DNA of 64,000 bases from Cellulomonas fimi ATCC 484 (GTDB lineage: Bacteria; Actinomycetota; Actinomycetes; Actinomycetales; Cellulomonadaceae): positions 3,534,001-3,598,000 of the forward strand of contig NC_015514.1 in assembly GCF_000212695.1 (NCBI RefSeq). The letters run 5' to 3'. The notes beneath the pieces are model-generated. The model searched no databases and was not told the origin of the DNA. It saw only the letters and a program-made list of their open reading frames with translations. This document shows, piece after piece, positions 27,015 through 35,726 of the stretch (position 1 is its first letter; each line of letters begins with the position of its first letter). Made by a program: the position numbers and the translations under genes.

Positions 27015-27395
27015 TCACAGCCGGGGTCGGGCGGCCTGGAGCGGGAGCCACGCCGACAGGTCGGCCCGCTCCCCCGACGCGCGCACGTTCCCGGCCGCCA
27101 CGGCCTCGTGCCAGGTCAGGGCGCCCGTGACGAGGGCGAGCCACGTCTGCGGGTCGGTCTCGACGACGTTCGGCGGCGTGCCCCGGGTGTGCCGCGGGCC
27201 CTGCACGGCCTGCACGGCGCCGTCCGGCGGGACGCGCACCTCGACCGCGTTGCCGGGGGCCACGTCGGCGAGCTCCTCGAGCGTGAACCGGACCGCGGTC
27301 CGCCGCGCCGGGGTCGGCACGCCTGCGGGGTCGGCGCGCCACACGTCGAGCGCGGCGCGTCCGTCGTCGGGTGCGGTCCGTCGTCTGCCTGCCAC
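27015..27395 (-). CDS. Sterol-carrier-like (SCP_3-type) protein
   Basis: 126 aa. The fold core [50 protein letters not shown], seen here as separate short motifs, ends in FxxLxTG-like [24 protein letters not shown], typical of the bacterial sterol-carrier-protein relatives encoded beside purF (as Rv0807 is in M. tuberculosis). It probably binds a hydrophobic ligand; none is known. The GTG at 27395 follows GACAAT closely, again consistent with a leaderless start. Confidence 0.75.
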   Translation of the reverse strand: MAGRRRTAPDDGRAALDVWRADPAGVPTPARRTAVRFTLEELADVAPGNAVEVRVPPDGAVQAVQGPRHTRGTPPNVVETDPQTWLALVTGALTWHEAVAAGNVRASGERADLSAWLPLQAARPRL

Positions 27396-27446
27396 CGCCC
27401 CATTGTCCCCGCCGCCCCGACGTCCGGGCGCCCGCGGCCGGACGCG

Positions 27447-27486
27447 GACGAGCCCGCGGACGCACGTGCGCGTCCGCGGGCTCGTC
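27447..27486 (-). terminator. cenA terminator hairpin
   Basis: Perfect 17-bp stem (27447-27463 with 27470-27486), 6-nt loop, 17 bp after the cenA stop. It separates cenA from the purine-linked genes that follow in the same direction. Confidence 0.85.
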
Positions 27487-27503
27487 GTGGGCGAGGTCTC
27501 AGC

Positions 27504-28853
27504 TCACCACCTGGCGTTGCGCGCCATCTCCAGGGCGATCTCCTGCCACCACTGGCCGGCGGCCGGGCCGCCGTTGCACGCGCCGTCGGACTCGCCGGGC
27601 AGCTTGACCCACAGGAGCGCGTCCAGGCCGGAGCCGTCGTTCACCGCGACCGGGCGTTCGCCGAGCGCGCGGCCGCGCGGGTTGCACCACTCGCCGTTCG
27701 AGCCGTTGCCGTTGCGCGAGGTGTCGATGACGAACTTCTTGCCGCCCAGCCGCTGCGAGATCTGCTGGCCGTACGCCTTGCTGTCCGCCGTCGTCTGGTA
27801 GTTCGACGTGTTGAGCGCGAAGCCCACCGCGTACTCGAAGCCGACCTGGTTGAGGCGGTTCACCGCGGTGTCGACCGACAGCCACTTCGCGTGGCCCGCG
27901 TCGATGTAGACGCGCGCGCCCTTGAGGGTGAGCGACTTGGCGGCGTACTTGAGGAAGCCGACGCGGTCACCCTGGCCGGAGCAGTCGCCGAGCTGCGCGA
28001 GCGCGTCGGGCTCGAGGATCACGATCGGGTTGCCCTTGATGCCCTGCGCGACGGTGTCGACCCAGCGCGCGTACTCGGACTCGGACACACCACCGCCGGA
28101 GTGCGAGCCGCAGTCGCGGCCCGGGATCGCGTAGACGACGAGCATCGGCGTCTTCCCGGCCGCGACGGCGCGGCCGGTGTAGTCGGCGACCTCGGCCTGC
28201 GCGTGCGACGCGTCGGCCCAGTTGCCGACCCAGTACGCCTGCGGGGTGAGCGCGATCTTCTCGAGCAGCGCCTTGTCCGTGCCGGACGCGGCCTGCCACG
28301 CGCGGTAGCCCTGCGTCGTCGGGTCGACGTAGAAGCCGCTGGTCGGCTGCGGCGTGACCGTCGGCGTGGGGGTGGGGGTCGGGGTCGGCGTCGGCGTGGG
28401 GGTCGTCGGCGTCGGGGTCGGCGTGGGGCTGGTCGTCGGCACGGTGCCCGTGCAGGTGGTGCCGTTGAGCGAGAACGACGCCGGCGTCGGGTTGGACCCG
28501 GCCCACGAGCCGTTGAACCCGAACGACGCCGTGCCGCCGGTCGGGATGCTGCCGTTCCAGGGCAGGCTGGTGACGGAGACCTGGCCGCCGTTGGTCGACG
28601 CGGTGCCGTTCCACAGCTGCTGGATCCGCTGGCCTGCGGTGTAGGTCCAGTCGAGCTTCCACGACGAGACGGGGTCGCCGAGGTTGGTGATCGTGACGTT
28701 GGCGCCGAAGCCGCCGGGCCACTGGTTGGTGACGGCGTAGTCGACGCGGCAGCCGGGAGCCGCCTGCGCGGCGGTGGTGGTGAGGGCGGTCAGACCGCCG
28801 ACGGCGACGGCCGCGGCCGCCAGCAGCGCTGCGGCGGTTCTGCGGGTGGACAT
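27504..28853 (-). CDS. cenA: Endoglucanase A (GH6) with N-terminal CBM2a, secreted
   Basis: 449-aa cellulase cleaving internal beta-1,4-glucan bonds with inversion. Signal peptide to about residue 31 (TTTAAQA), CBM2a 32-140 with surface Trp residues, then a (PT)n linker of about 30 residues, then the GH6 domain. In it, YAIPGRDCG, VILEPDALAQ (general acid Asp), YIDAGHAKW and LPGESDGACNG (second catalytic Asp) mark the active-site loops; the open loops fit an endo-acting enzyme. All the parts I remember, and the length, agree with CenA of C. fimi (P07984), so the name rests on memory of that sequence. ATG at 28853 with GGGAGC upstream; the gene is monocistronic, ended by a strong hairpin. Confidence 0.97.
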   Translation of the reverse strand: MSTRRTAAALLAAAAVAVGGLTALTTTAAQAAPGCRVDYAVTNQWPGGFGANVTITNLGDPVSSWKLDWTYTAGQRIQQLWNGTASTNGGQVSVTSLPWNGSIPTGGTASFGFNGSWAGSNPTPASFSLNGTTCTGTVPTTSPTPTPTPTTPTPTPTPTPTPTPTVTPQPTSGFYVDPTTQGYRAWQAASGTDKALLEKIALTPQAYWVGNWADASHAQAEVADYTGRAVAAGKTPMLVVYAIPGRDCGSHSGGGVSESEYARWVDTVAQGIKGNPIVILEPDALAQLGDCSGQGDRVGFLKYAAKSLTLKGARVYIDAGHAKWLSVDTAVNRLNQVGFEYAVGFALNTSNYQTTADSKAYGQQISQRLGGKKFVIDTSRNGNGSNGEWCNPRGRALGERPVAVNDGSGLDALLWVKLPGESDGACNGGPAAGQWWQEIALEMARNARW

Positions 28854-29065
28854 CAAGGAGCTCCCTGGGTTCGGGCCTCGTGGCACGCTCGTGCGGGTCC
28901 CGACGAGGAAACCCGACGAATGCCCCACGGCGCGAGCGGATGAGGATTTCCTAATCGCTTCAGTTCCGGATCGGGCGACGTTGGCGCGCTTCGACCCGTC
29001 GCTTCGACACCCCGGCTGGCGCCGAGCGGACTCCCCACGCCCGGCTGCGGGCCTCCCGGGGCCCG

Positions 29066-30199
29066 TCAGCTCCGCGGACGCCCCGGCCCGCGCATCCCCC
29101 GCTGGTACTCCTTGGTGATCTTCTTCCAGCGTGCGCGCTCCTCCGCGGCCAGCCGCGCGTCGCTGCGCCGTGCCTGGTAGGCCGCCTCGCGCTCCAGGCG
29201 CCGCCACGAGTCCAGCCGCCGGGCCGGCAGGTCGCCCGACTCGACGGCCGCCCGCACCGCGCACCCCGGCTCCCGCTCGTGCCGGCAGTCGCCGAACCGG
29301 CACTGCCGCGCGAGGTCCGCGACGTCCGCGAAGGTCGTCTCCAGCGCGTCGGTGTCGGCCACGACGCCCACCGTCCGGATCCCCGGGGTGTCGACCAGCA
29401 CCGCGCCGTCCGCGAGCGGAACCAGCTCGCGGTGCGTCGTCGTGTGCCGCCCCTTGCCGTCCGCCCGGCGCTCGCCCACGTCCATCACCGGGCGGCCCGC
29501 GAGCGCGTTGACCAGCGTCGACTTGCCCGCGCCGGACGGCCCCACGACGACGAGCGTGCTGCCCGGGGTCACCACGTCCCGCCGGAGGTCGTCCAGGCCG
29601 CGCCCGTCCTGCGCCGAGACCGCGTGCACGTCGACCGCGAGCGCGACCGCCGCGACGTCGGACGCCATGCCGTCGGGGTCGGGCACGAGGTCCGCCTTGG
29701 TCAGCACGACGACCGGGCGGGCGCCCGACCTCCACGCGAGCGTCAGCAGCCGCTCCACCCGTCCCAGGTCCGGGTCGGGGTCGAGGTGCTCGACGACGAG
29801 GACGACGTCGACGTTCGCCGCGAGCGCCTGGGTGCGGGACGTCTCCCCCGCGGTGTCGCGCACGAGCGCGGTGCGGCGGGGCAGCAGGGTCGCGGCGCGC
29901 GGGCCGTCGGGCGTCTCGTCGAGCAGGAGCCAGTCGCCGACCGTCGGCGGGGTGCGTCCGTCGGCGGCGGCGAAGAGGCCGTCACGGTCGAGGACCACGC
30001 GGCGCGGCTCGTGGCCGGCGTCCGCTCCCGGTGCCGCGCCGGGGGCCGGGTCGTCCGTGCCGGGGCGCCCTGCCGGGGCGGGCACCGGCCCGTCCGGCGG
30101 GTGCGCGTCCAGGGCGTGCGCGGGCAGCACGAGGACCGCGCCGCGGTCGGCGCGGACCACCCGCACGGCCCCGTCGGGGAGAGGCTGCTCGCTCGTCAC
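29066..30199 (-). CDS. rsgA: Ribosome small-subunit-dependent GTPase RsgA
   Basis: 377-aa circularly permuted GTPase that checks late 30S assembly. Motif order is permuted: TKADL (G4), then GPSGAGKSTLVNAL (G1/P-loop) and DTPG (G3). The C-terminal zinc motif with Cys-x4-Cys-x-His-x5-Cys spacing (CRFGDCRHEREPGC) is complete. The N-terminal OB-fold is interrupted by a Pro/Ala/Gly-rich insert (about 35-65). Start GTG at 30199. Monocistronic, 212 bp upstream of cenA; the gap holds the mapped type of cenA promoter region. Confidence 0.93.
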   Translation of the reverse strand: MTSEQPLPDGAVRVVRADRGAVLVLPAHALDAHPPDGPVPAPAGRPGTDDPAPGAAPGADAGHEPRRVVLDRDGLFAAADGRTPPTVGDWLLLDETPDGPRAATLLPRRTALVRDTAGETSRTQALAANVDVVLVVEHLDPDPDLGRVERLLTLAWRSGARPVVVLTKADLVPDPDGMASDVAAVALAVDVHAVSAQDGRGLDDLRRDVVTPGSTLVVVGPSGAGKSTLVNALAGRPVMDVGERRADGKGRHTTTHRELVPLADGAVLVDTPGIRTVGVVADTDALETTFADVADLARQCRFGDCRHEREPGCAVRAAVESGDLPARRLDSWRRLEREAAYQARRSDARLAAEERARWKKITKEYQRGMRGPGRPRS

Positions 30200-30341
30200 C
30201 CGGGCGACGCTAGGCGCGCCCCCGCGGCCGCGGCCACGGATTTGGCCCGGGGCCGGGCGACGACGGCGCGGGCGCGGCGGTCGCACGGCACCGGCCCACG
30301 ACGCGAGGACGACCGCGCGCCCAGGACCGCACGCGCCGCCG

Positions 30342-31334
30342 TCACGCGACCGACCGGGCCCGTGGCCCGGCCGCCTCGCGGACGGGACCGTCGGCGTCGA
30401 GACGGACGAGGAGGTCCGCGAGCGCCGCCGAGATCGGCTGCCCCGTCGCGAGCTCCACGAACAGCCACTGGCCCGCCGGGTTGACCTCGAGGAACACGTG
30501 CTCACCGTCCGGGCCGACGCGGAAGTCGGCCGCCCCGTAGCGCAGGCCCAGCCGGCGCACGAGCGCGACGAGGCGCTCCTCGACCGGCGGCGGCAGGCGG
30601 TGCTCCGTGATCGGCGCGTGCGTCGTGTCGATCCGGAAGTCCAGCTCGTACGCCGACTCGCCCGCCCGGATCTCCGCCGCGAACACCCGGCCGTCGACGA
30701 CCGTCGCGCGCACGTCGCGGCCGCCCGGCACGAGCTCCTGGAAGATCACCGGTGCGAAGCGGACCGCGTCGATCGTCCCGACGTCCTGCGCGCGCACCCG
30801 GCGGGTCTCGCGCCACGTGCGGGGCGTCGCCGAGAACGACTTGTAGACGACGCCGTCCGGCTCGGCCGCCACGAACGCGCGCGCCTCGTCGGGGTCGTTC
30901 GTCATGCACGTGCGCGGCACCCGCAGGCCGGCGCGGGCCGCGAGCTGCAGCTGCCACATCTTGCGGGAGGCGGCCTCGTCACGGTCCGGGTCGTTGACCC
31001 ACCGCGCGTCCATGCAGGACCACAGGCCCGCGACCATCGCCGCGCACTCGCCGTGCGCGAACCCGCGGTCGTGCGGGCGCGTGACCTCGTCGTGCAGCAC
31101 GAACGGCTGCGGCCGCCGCCACCACACCGCGCGCACGTCCGCGAGGTCGAGGTCGCCGTCCGCGTCCGACCACGTGCCCGTCCACGTGCCGTCGGGCCGC
31201 TGCCGCGACGTGAGCGCCGCTGCCGTCGGGACCCGTGACGTGTCGAGCAGCCGGTGGCCGGCACCCCGTCGGTCGAGGTGCCCGGCCACCGCCTGCGTGT
31301 GCAGGTCGCCCGCGTGGGAGACGATGCCGATCAC
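30342..31334 (-). CDS. ATP-grasp ligase (RimK/MvdD-like), probable graspetide-type maturase
   Basis: 330-aa ATP-grasp enzyme. The N-terminal part (1-130) resembles the preATP-grasp region of peptide-modifying members (MIGIVSHAGDLHTQAV; WWRRPQPFVL). ATP contacts are K165 in VVYKSFSAT and the acidic/ribose loop around VIFQELVPGGRDVRA (E200). Mg2+ ligands fit D270 (YGAADFRV), E283 and N285 (FLEVNPAGQW). Enzymes of this type make ester or amide bonds between side chains of a precursor protein. Its start (GTG 31334, GGAG seven bases upstream) lies 11 bp after the stop of the protease with T-x4-D repeats, so that protein is the obvious substrate. No transporter or peptidase gene follows. Confidence 0.88.
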   Translation of the reverse strand: MIGIVSHAGDLHTQAVAGHLDRRGAGHRLLDTSRVPTAAALTSRQRPDGTWTGTWSDADGDLDLADVRAVWWRRPQPFVLHDEVTRPHDRGFAHGECAAMVAGLWSCMDARWVNDPDRDEAASRKMWQLQLAARAGLRVPRTCMTNDPDEARAFVAAEPDGVVYKSFSATPRTWRETRRVRAQDVGTIDAVRFAPVIFQELVPGGRDVRATVVDGRVFAAEIRAGESAYELDFRIDTTHAPITEHRLPPPVEERLVALVRRLGLRYGAADFRVGPDGEHVFLEVNPAGQWLFVELATGQPISAALADLLVRLDADGPVREAAGPRARSVA

Positions 31335-31345
31335 GTCCGGCTCCG

Positions 31346-32917
31346 TCAGACCGGGCCGGTGAGGTCCGCGTCGCCCGCGAGCGTCGCGTACAGGGCCTGG
31401 AGGGACGCGAGGGCCTGCGCCTGGGTCGCGATGAGGGCCTCGAGCTCGGCGAGGACCGCTCCGAGGACCGTCTCCGCGGTGTCGTCCTGACCGAGCGAGA
31501 TGTAGGGCCCCGCCTGCACGAACGGGCGCTGCCCCCCGACCAGCCCGCCCGTGAGGCCCGGGTTCACCGGGTTCACGACCGTGCCTCCCGGCGGCCAGAT
31601 GCCGACGTCCGCCGCGGTGACGGTGCCCGGCTGGTCCGCCGCACCCGAGTCGATCGCGACCGGCGTGCCGGCGTCGAGCGCCACGTGCGTGTCGTGGGCG
31701 AGCGACGTGAGGTTGTCACGGTGCACCGGGGTGGCGACGTCCAGCGTGAGGGGCGTGCCGATGTGGTCCTGGATCCTCGCGGTGCCGATCGTGTCGGCGG
31801 CGTGCGCCGTCCCGAGGTCCTGCGACAGCGGCGTGCCGACGAGGTCCTGGATCTTCGGCGTCGCCGTGTCGGCCGCGATCGTCGTCGCGAGGTCCTGCGC
31901 GATCGGCGTGCCGATCACGTCCTGGATGCCCGTGTCGGACGCCGCAGCGGTGTCGGCAGCGAGGAACGTGCCGCCGACGTCGGCCGCGAGCGGCGTCGAC
32001 AGGTCGAGGCCCAGGCCCGTGCTGGAGCTCGGCGTCAGGCCCTGCAGCGTCGGTGACGCCGCCACGATCGCGGCGATCGCGACGCCCGAGTTGCTGCCAC
32101 CCGTCGCGGTGCAGCCGCCGTTGGTGTGCACCCCGACCACGCGCCCCGACGGGCTGTGCAGGATGCCGGACCCCGAGTTGCCGCCGAGGGTGTCGATGTC
32201 GGCGTAGCGGATCGTCGAGCCGGAGACCTGCGTCGCCGGGCCGGCCTCGACCCGCTTCGGCAGGCCCGCGGGGTGCCCGATGATCGCGAGCATGTCGCCG
32301 ACGGCCGCGTTCGTCGTGCCGAACTCCGACCAGCCGAACGTGTTGCCGGGGCTGCCCGCGACGCGGAACAGGGCCATGTCGAGCCCGCCCAGGCGGTACT
32401 CCACGAGCTGCGTGATCGCGAAGCTTTGCTCCGCCTGCAGCGTGCCCGTCGAGTCCTCCTGGAAGTTGAGGTTCACGTGCATCGCGGTCGCGGCCTGCTG
32501 CGGCGACAGCGGCGTGCTCGTGCCGTTCTGCCGCGGGATCGTCCAGCCGTTCGGGTCCGGGTCGAACAGGTGGCCGCACGTCAGCACCAGGTCGGGGCCG
32601 ATGAGCGTGCCGGTCCCCCACCGCACGCCGCTCACGTTGCCCGGGTTCGTGAACGTCGCGGCCAGGTTGTCGTTCCACTGCACCTGCACGACGGGCCGCT
32701 CGTGCGCGTTCACGAAGCCGACCGTCACGCCCAGCGTGCCGTCGTACTGCTCGACGTCCTGCGAGTCGTCCGTGGCCCCGCAGATCGAACGCAGGACCTC
32801 CGCGTACGCGACGCGCGCGCCGGCGTCCCTCGTCTCGCTGCCGGGCAGGTCCTCCAGGTGCGGCGGGTACAGCCCCGCGCCGCCCAGGTCCGCCGGCTTC
32901 TTCTTCGATGCAGGCAT
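31346..32917 (-). CDS. Trypsin-like serine protease fused to a T-x4-D repeat tail, candidate multi-core graspetide precursor
   Basis: 523 aa, no signal peptide. Residues 60-290 are a chymotrypsin-fold protease: H116 in TCGHLF, D180 in GGLDMALF, S248 in GGNSGSG, with an oxyanion-type loop. Residues 307-437 hold about 15 T-x4-D units (T308, T317, T323, T337, T345, T353, T362, T370, T379, T388, T396, T404, T410, T418, T432), 6-14 residues apart, usually 8-9. That spacing equals the conserved T-x4-acid of plesiocin-type graspetides. A Gly/Pro linker and a helical tail (about 478-511) end the protein. ATG at 32917 with GAGGGGG upstream. Encoded 11 bp before an ATP-grasp ligase; together they form a two-gene unit. 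Confidence 0.88.
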   Translation of the reverse strand: MPASKKKPADLGGAGLYPPHLEDLPGSETRDAGARVAYAEVLRSICGATDDSQDVEQYDGTLGVTVGFVNAHERPVVQVQWNDNLAATFTNPGNVSGVRWGTGTLIGPDLVLTCGHLFDPDPNGWTIPRQNGTSTPLSPQQAATAMHVNLNFQEDSTGTLQAEQSFAITQLVEYRLGGLDMALFRVAGSPGNTFGWSEFGTTNAAVGDMLAIIGHPAGLPKRVEAGPATQVSGSTIRYADIDTLGGNSGSGILHSPSGRVVGVHTNGGCTATGGSNSGVAIAAIVAASPTLQGLTPSSSTGLGLDLSTPLAADVGGTFLAADTAAASDTGIQDVIGTPIAQDLATTIAADTATPKIQDLVGTPLSQDLGTAHAADTIGTARIQDHIGTPLTLDVATPVHRDNLTSLAHDTHVALDAGTPVAIDSGAADQPGTVTAADVGIWPPGGTVVNPVNPGLTGGLVGGQRPFVQAGPYISLGQDDTAETVLGAVLAELEALIATQAQALASLQALYATLAGDADLTGPV

Positions 32918-33085
32918 GGTCGTGCCCCCTCACGGTCGGCGACAGTCCCCCTGCCGCGCCATCCGTGAGGAGCCGCCCGCGAGGTGTCCGATACGTCCCG
33001 TTCCGCCGGCGGGGGTGAGGTGCCGCGCTCGAGACGGTTCGGCCGGCCGCTGCGCTGGTCACCTGACGTCGCGCACCACCGTGCG

Positions 33086-33126
33086 CACGGACGGCACGCC
33101 CCCGGTGCAGGGGCGTGCCGTCCGTG
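33086..33126. terminator. purL terminator hairpin
   Basis: Perfect 17-bp stem (33086-33102 with 33110-33126), 7-nt loop, 5 bp beyond the purL stop. It isolates purL from the protease gene that follows in the same direction. Confidence 0.85.
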
Positions 33127-33131
33127 AGGGG

Positions 33132-35504
33132 TCAGGCGAAGTGGCGCGGAAGCGTCGCCGACCAGGCCTCGCGGGCCTCGTCGAGCGGGAGCGTGAACAG
33201 GCCCGCCACCTCGACGGCTGCGACCGGCTCGGCGTCCGCACCCGCCGCCGCGTCGACCACGGCCTCCGACGTCTCGCCCAGCCGCAGCGCCGGGACGCCG
33301 CGCGCCGTGCACAGGTCCGCGAACCGGACCTCCTCCGAGCGCGGCACCGCGACCAGCGCCCGCGCCGTCGACTCCGAGAACAGCGCCTCGAACGGCGTCA
33401 CGCCGTCCCGCGCGCACAGCGCGTCGAGCGAGACCTGGACACCCACGCCGTACCGCAGCGACGACTCGACGAGCGCCTGCGCGAGGCCGCCCTCCGAGAG
33501 GTCGTGCGCGGCGTCGACCAGGTGGTCGCGGCCCGCGTGCGCGAGGACCGTCGCGAGGCGACGCTCCGCGTCGAGGTCCACGCGCGGCGGCAGCCCGCCG
33601 AGGTGGCCGTGCACGACGTCGGCCCACGCCGAGCCGTCGAGCTCCGCGCGCGTGGTGCCGAGCAGGTAGACCGCCTGGCCCGGGGTCGTCCAGCCCGAAC
33701 GGGTCGCGGTCGCGACGTCGTCGAGCACGCCCAGCACACCCACGACGGGCGTCGGGTGGATCGCCGAGTCGATCTTGCCGGGCTCGCCCGTGCCGTTGTA
33801 CAGCGACACGTTGCCGCCCGTGACCGGCACCTCGAGCACCTGGCACGCGTCCGCGAGCCCGCGGATCGCCTCGACGAGCTGCCACATCGAGTCGGGGTGC
33901 TCGGGGCTGCCGAAGTTCAGGCAGTCCGTGACCGCGAGCGGGCGTGCGCCCGTCGTCGCGACGTTGCGGTACGCCTCCGCGAGCGCGAGCTGCGCCCCCG
34001 TGTACGGGTCGAGCTTGCCGTAGCGGCCGTTCGCGTCGGTCGCGAGGGCGACGCCCAGGCCGGTCGTCTCGTCGACGCGGATCACGCCCGAGTCGTCGGG
34101 CTGCGCGAGCGCGGTGTTGCCCTGCACGAAGCGGTCGTACTGGTCCGTCACCCACGACTTGTCCGCGAGGTTCGGGCTCGCGAGCAGCCGGAGCACCGTC
34201 TGGCGGAGCTCGGCGGCGGTCGCCGGGCGGGCGAACCGCGACTCGTCGGCGACGGAGTCGGCGTTGAGGGCGTCCTGCCACGCCGGGCGGGCGAACGGGC
34301 GGTCGTAGACCGGGCCCTCGTGCGCGACCGTCTTCGGGTCGACGTCGACGATGCGCTGGCCGTGGTGGTCGATCGTCAGGCGGCCCGTGCCCGTGACCTC
34401 GCCGATCACCGCCGTCTCGACGTCCCACTTCCCCGTGATCGCGAGGAACGCGTCGAGCTTCTCGGGAGCGACGACCGCCATCATGCGCTCCTGCGACTCC
34501 GACATGAGGATCTCGCCGGCGGTCAGCGTGGGGTCGCGCAGCAGCACGTTCTCGAGGTCGACGTGCATGCCGCCGTCACCGTTGGACGCGAGCTCGCTCG
34601 TCGCGCACGAGATGCCGGCCGCGCCCAGGTCCTGGATGCCCTCGACGACCTGCGCCGCGTAGAGCTCGAGGCAGCACTCGATGAGGACCTTCTCCATGAA
34701 CGGGTCGCCGACCTGGACGCTCGGGCGCTTCGACGGCTTGGTGTCGTCGAACGTCTCCGACGCGAGGATCGACGCGCCGCCGATGCCGTCGCCGCCGGTG
34801 CGCGCGCCGAACAGCACGACCTTGTTGCCCGCGCCCGACGCGTTGGCGAGGTGGATGTCCTCGTGCCGCAGCACCCCGAGGCACAGCGCGTTGACGAGCG
34901 GGTTGCCCTGGTAGGAGGCGTCGAAGACGAGCTCGCCGCCGATGTTCGGCAGGCCGAGGGAGTTGCCGTAGCCGCCGACGCCCGCGACGACGCCGTGCAC
35001 GACGCGCGCGGTGTCCGGGTGGTCGACCGCGCCGAACCGCAGCTGGTCCATGACCGCGACGGGGCGCGCGCCCATCGAGATGATGTCGCGGACGATGCCG
35101 CCGACGCCCGTCGCCGCACCCTGGTACGGCTCGACGTACGACGGGTGGTTGTGGCTCTCGACCTTGAACGTCACCGCCCAGCCGTCGCCGATGTCGACCA
35201 CGCCCGCGTTCTCGCCGATGCCGACGAGCAGGTGCTCCTTCATCGCCGGCGTGGTCTTGTCGCCGAACTGGCGCAGGTGCGTCTTCGAGGACTTGTACGA
35301 GCAGTGCTCGGACCACATGACGGAGTACATCGCGAGCTCGGCGGCCGTGGGGCGCCGGCCGAGGATGTCGCGGATCCGCTGGTACTCCTCGGGCTTGAGC
35401 CCGAGCTCGGCGTACGGCTGCTCCTGGTCGGGCGTCGCCGCGGCGTGCTCGACGGTGTCGGTCGTGGGGGCGGTGCGCGCGGGTCGCGAGGATGCGGTGG
35501 TCAT
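33132..35504 (-). CDS. purL: Phosphoribosylformylglycinamidine synthase subunit PurL
   Basis: 790-aa small-type PurL, the ATP-dependent amidation of FGAR to FGAM; it needs PurQ and PurS, which are not in the window. [12 protein letters not shown] (the catalytic His), [27 protein letters not shown], and the duplicated PurM-like halves ([35 protein letters not shown]) are all present. ATG at 35504 with GAGGGA upstream. It stands alone, separate from the purF-purM pair. Confidence 0.95.
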   Translation of the reverse strand: MTTASSRPARTAPTTDTVEHAAATPDQEQPYAELGLKPEEYQRIRDILGRRPTAAELAMYSVMWSEHCSYKSSKTHLRQFGDKTTPAMKEHLLVGIGENAGVVDIGDGWAVTFKVESHNHPSYVEPYQGAATGVGGIVRDIISMGARPVAVMDQLRFGAVDHPDTARVVHGVVAGVGGYGNSLGLPNIGGELVFDASYQGNPLVNALCLGVLRHEDIHLANASGAGNKVVLFGARTGGDGIGGASILASETFDDTKPSKRPSVQVGDPFMEKVLIECCLELYAAQVVEGIQDLGAAGISCATSELASNGDGGMHVDLENVLLRDPTLTAGEILMSESQERMMAVVAPEKLDAFLAITGKWDVETAVIGEVTGTGRLTIDHHGQRIVDVDPKTVAHEGPVYDRPFARPAWQDALNADSVADESRFARPATAAELRQTVLRLLASPNLADKSWVTDQYDRFVQGNTALAQPDDSGVIRVDETTGLGVALATDANGRYGKLDPYTGAQLALAEAYRNVATTGARPLAVTDCLNFGSPEHPDSMWQLVEAIRGLADACQVLEVPVTGGNVSLYNGTGEPGKIDSAIHPTPVVGVLGVLDDVATATRSGWTTPGQAVYLLGTTRAELDGSAWADVVHGHLGGLPPRVDLDAERRLATVLAHAGRDHLVDAAHDLSEGGLAQALVESSLRYGVGVQVSLDALCARDGVTPFEALFSESTARALVAVPRSEEVRFADLCTARGVPALRLGETSEAVVDAAAGADAEPVAAVEVAGLFTLPLDEAREAWSATLPRHFA

Positions 35505-35652
35505 CGATTCCCTCGGTGGGGCGCGGGCCGGCTCGGGCGCCGGGTGCCGCGGCGGGGTCGGCAGACGGGGACCAGGGTACCCGCGGGTCGTCGGCCGCCC
35601 GGGCGCCGTCCACGGCCGCCGCGACCGCAGTTCTCACCGGACTCTCATCGCC

Positions 35653-35700
35653 CGGTTCGTCCGCGATGTCCCGTTCCGCCCTAGGGTTCCGGACGAACCG
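35653..35700. repeat. Perfect 10-bp inverted repeat with 28-bp spacer
   Basis: CGGTTCGTCC (35653-35662) and GGACGAACCG (35691-35700) lie in the 222-bp divergent gap between purL and the sortase-anchored protein. A TAGGGT -10-like box is in the spacer. It could be an operator pair for the rightward gene. Confidence 0.6.
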
Positions 35701-35726
35701 TCCGTCACTCCTGAGCCCGAGGTCCC

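Noticed and set aside
24927..28943. 1338-codon plus-strand ORF across purF to cenA
   Set aside because: Antisense shadow of purF, the small membrane protein, SCP-like gene and cenA, with composition dominated by Arg, Gly and Ala.
30342..31334. RimK-type ribosomal modification enzyme or glutathione synthase
   Set aside because: The ATP-grasp core fits, but the N-terminal part and the gene next door (repeat protein) fit a peptide maturase better.
32280..35684. 1134-codon plus-strand ORF opposite purL and the protease
   Set aside because: Antisense to purL, whose conserved motifs are unmistakable.
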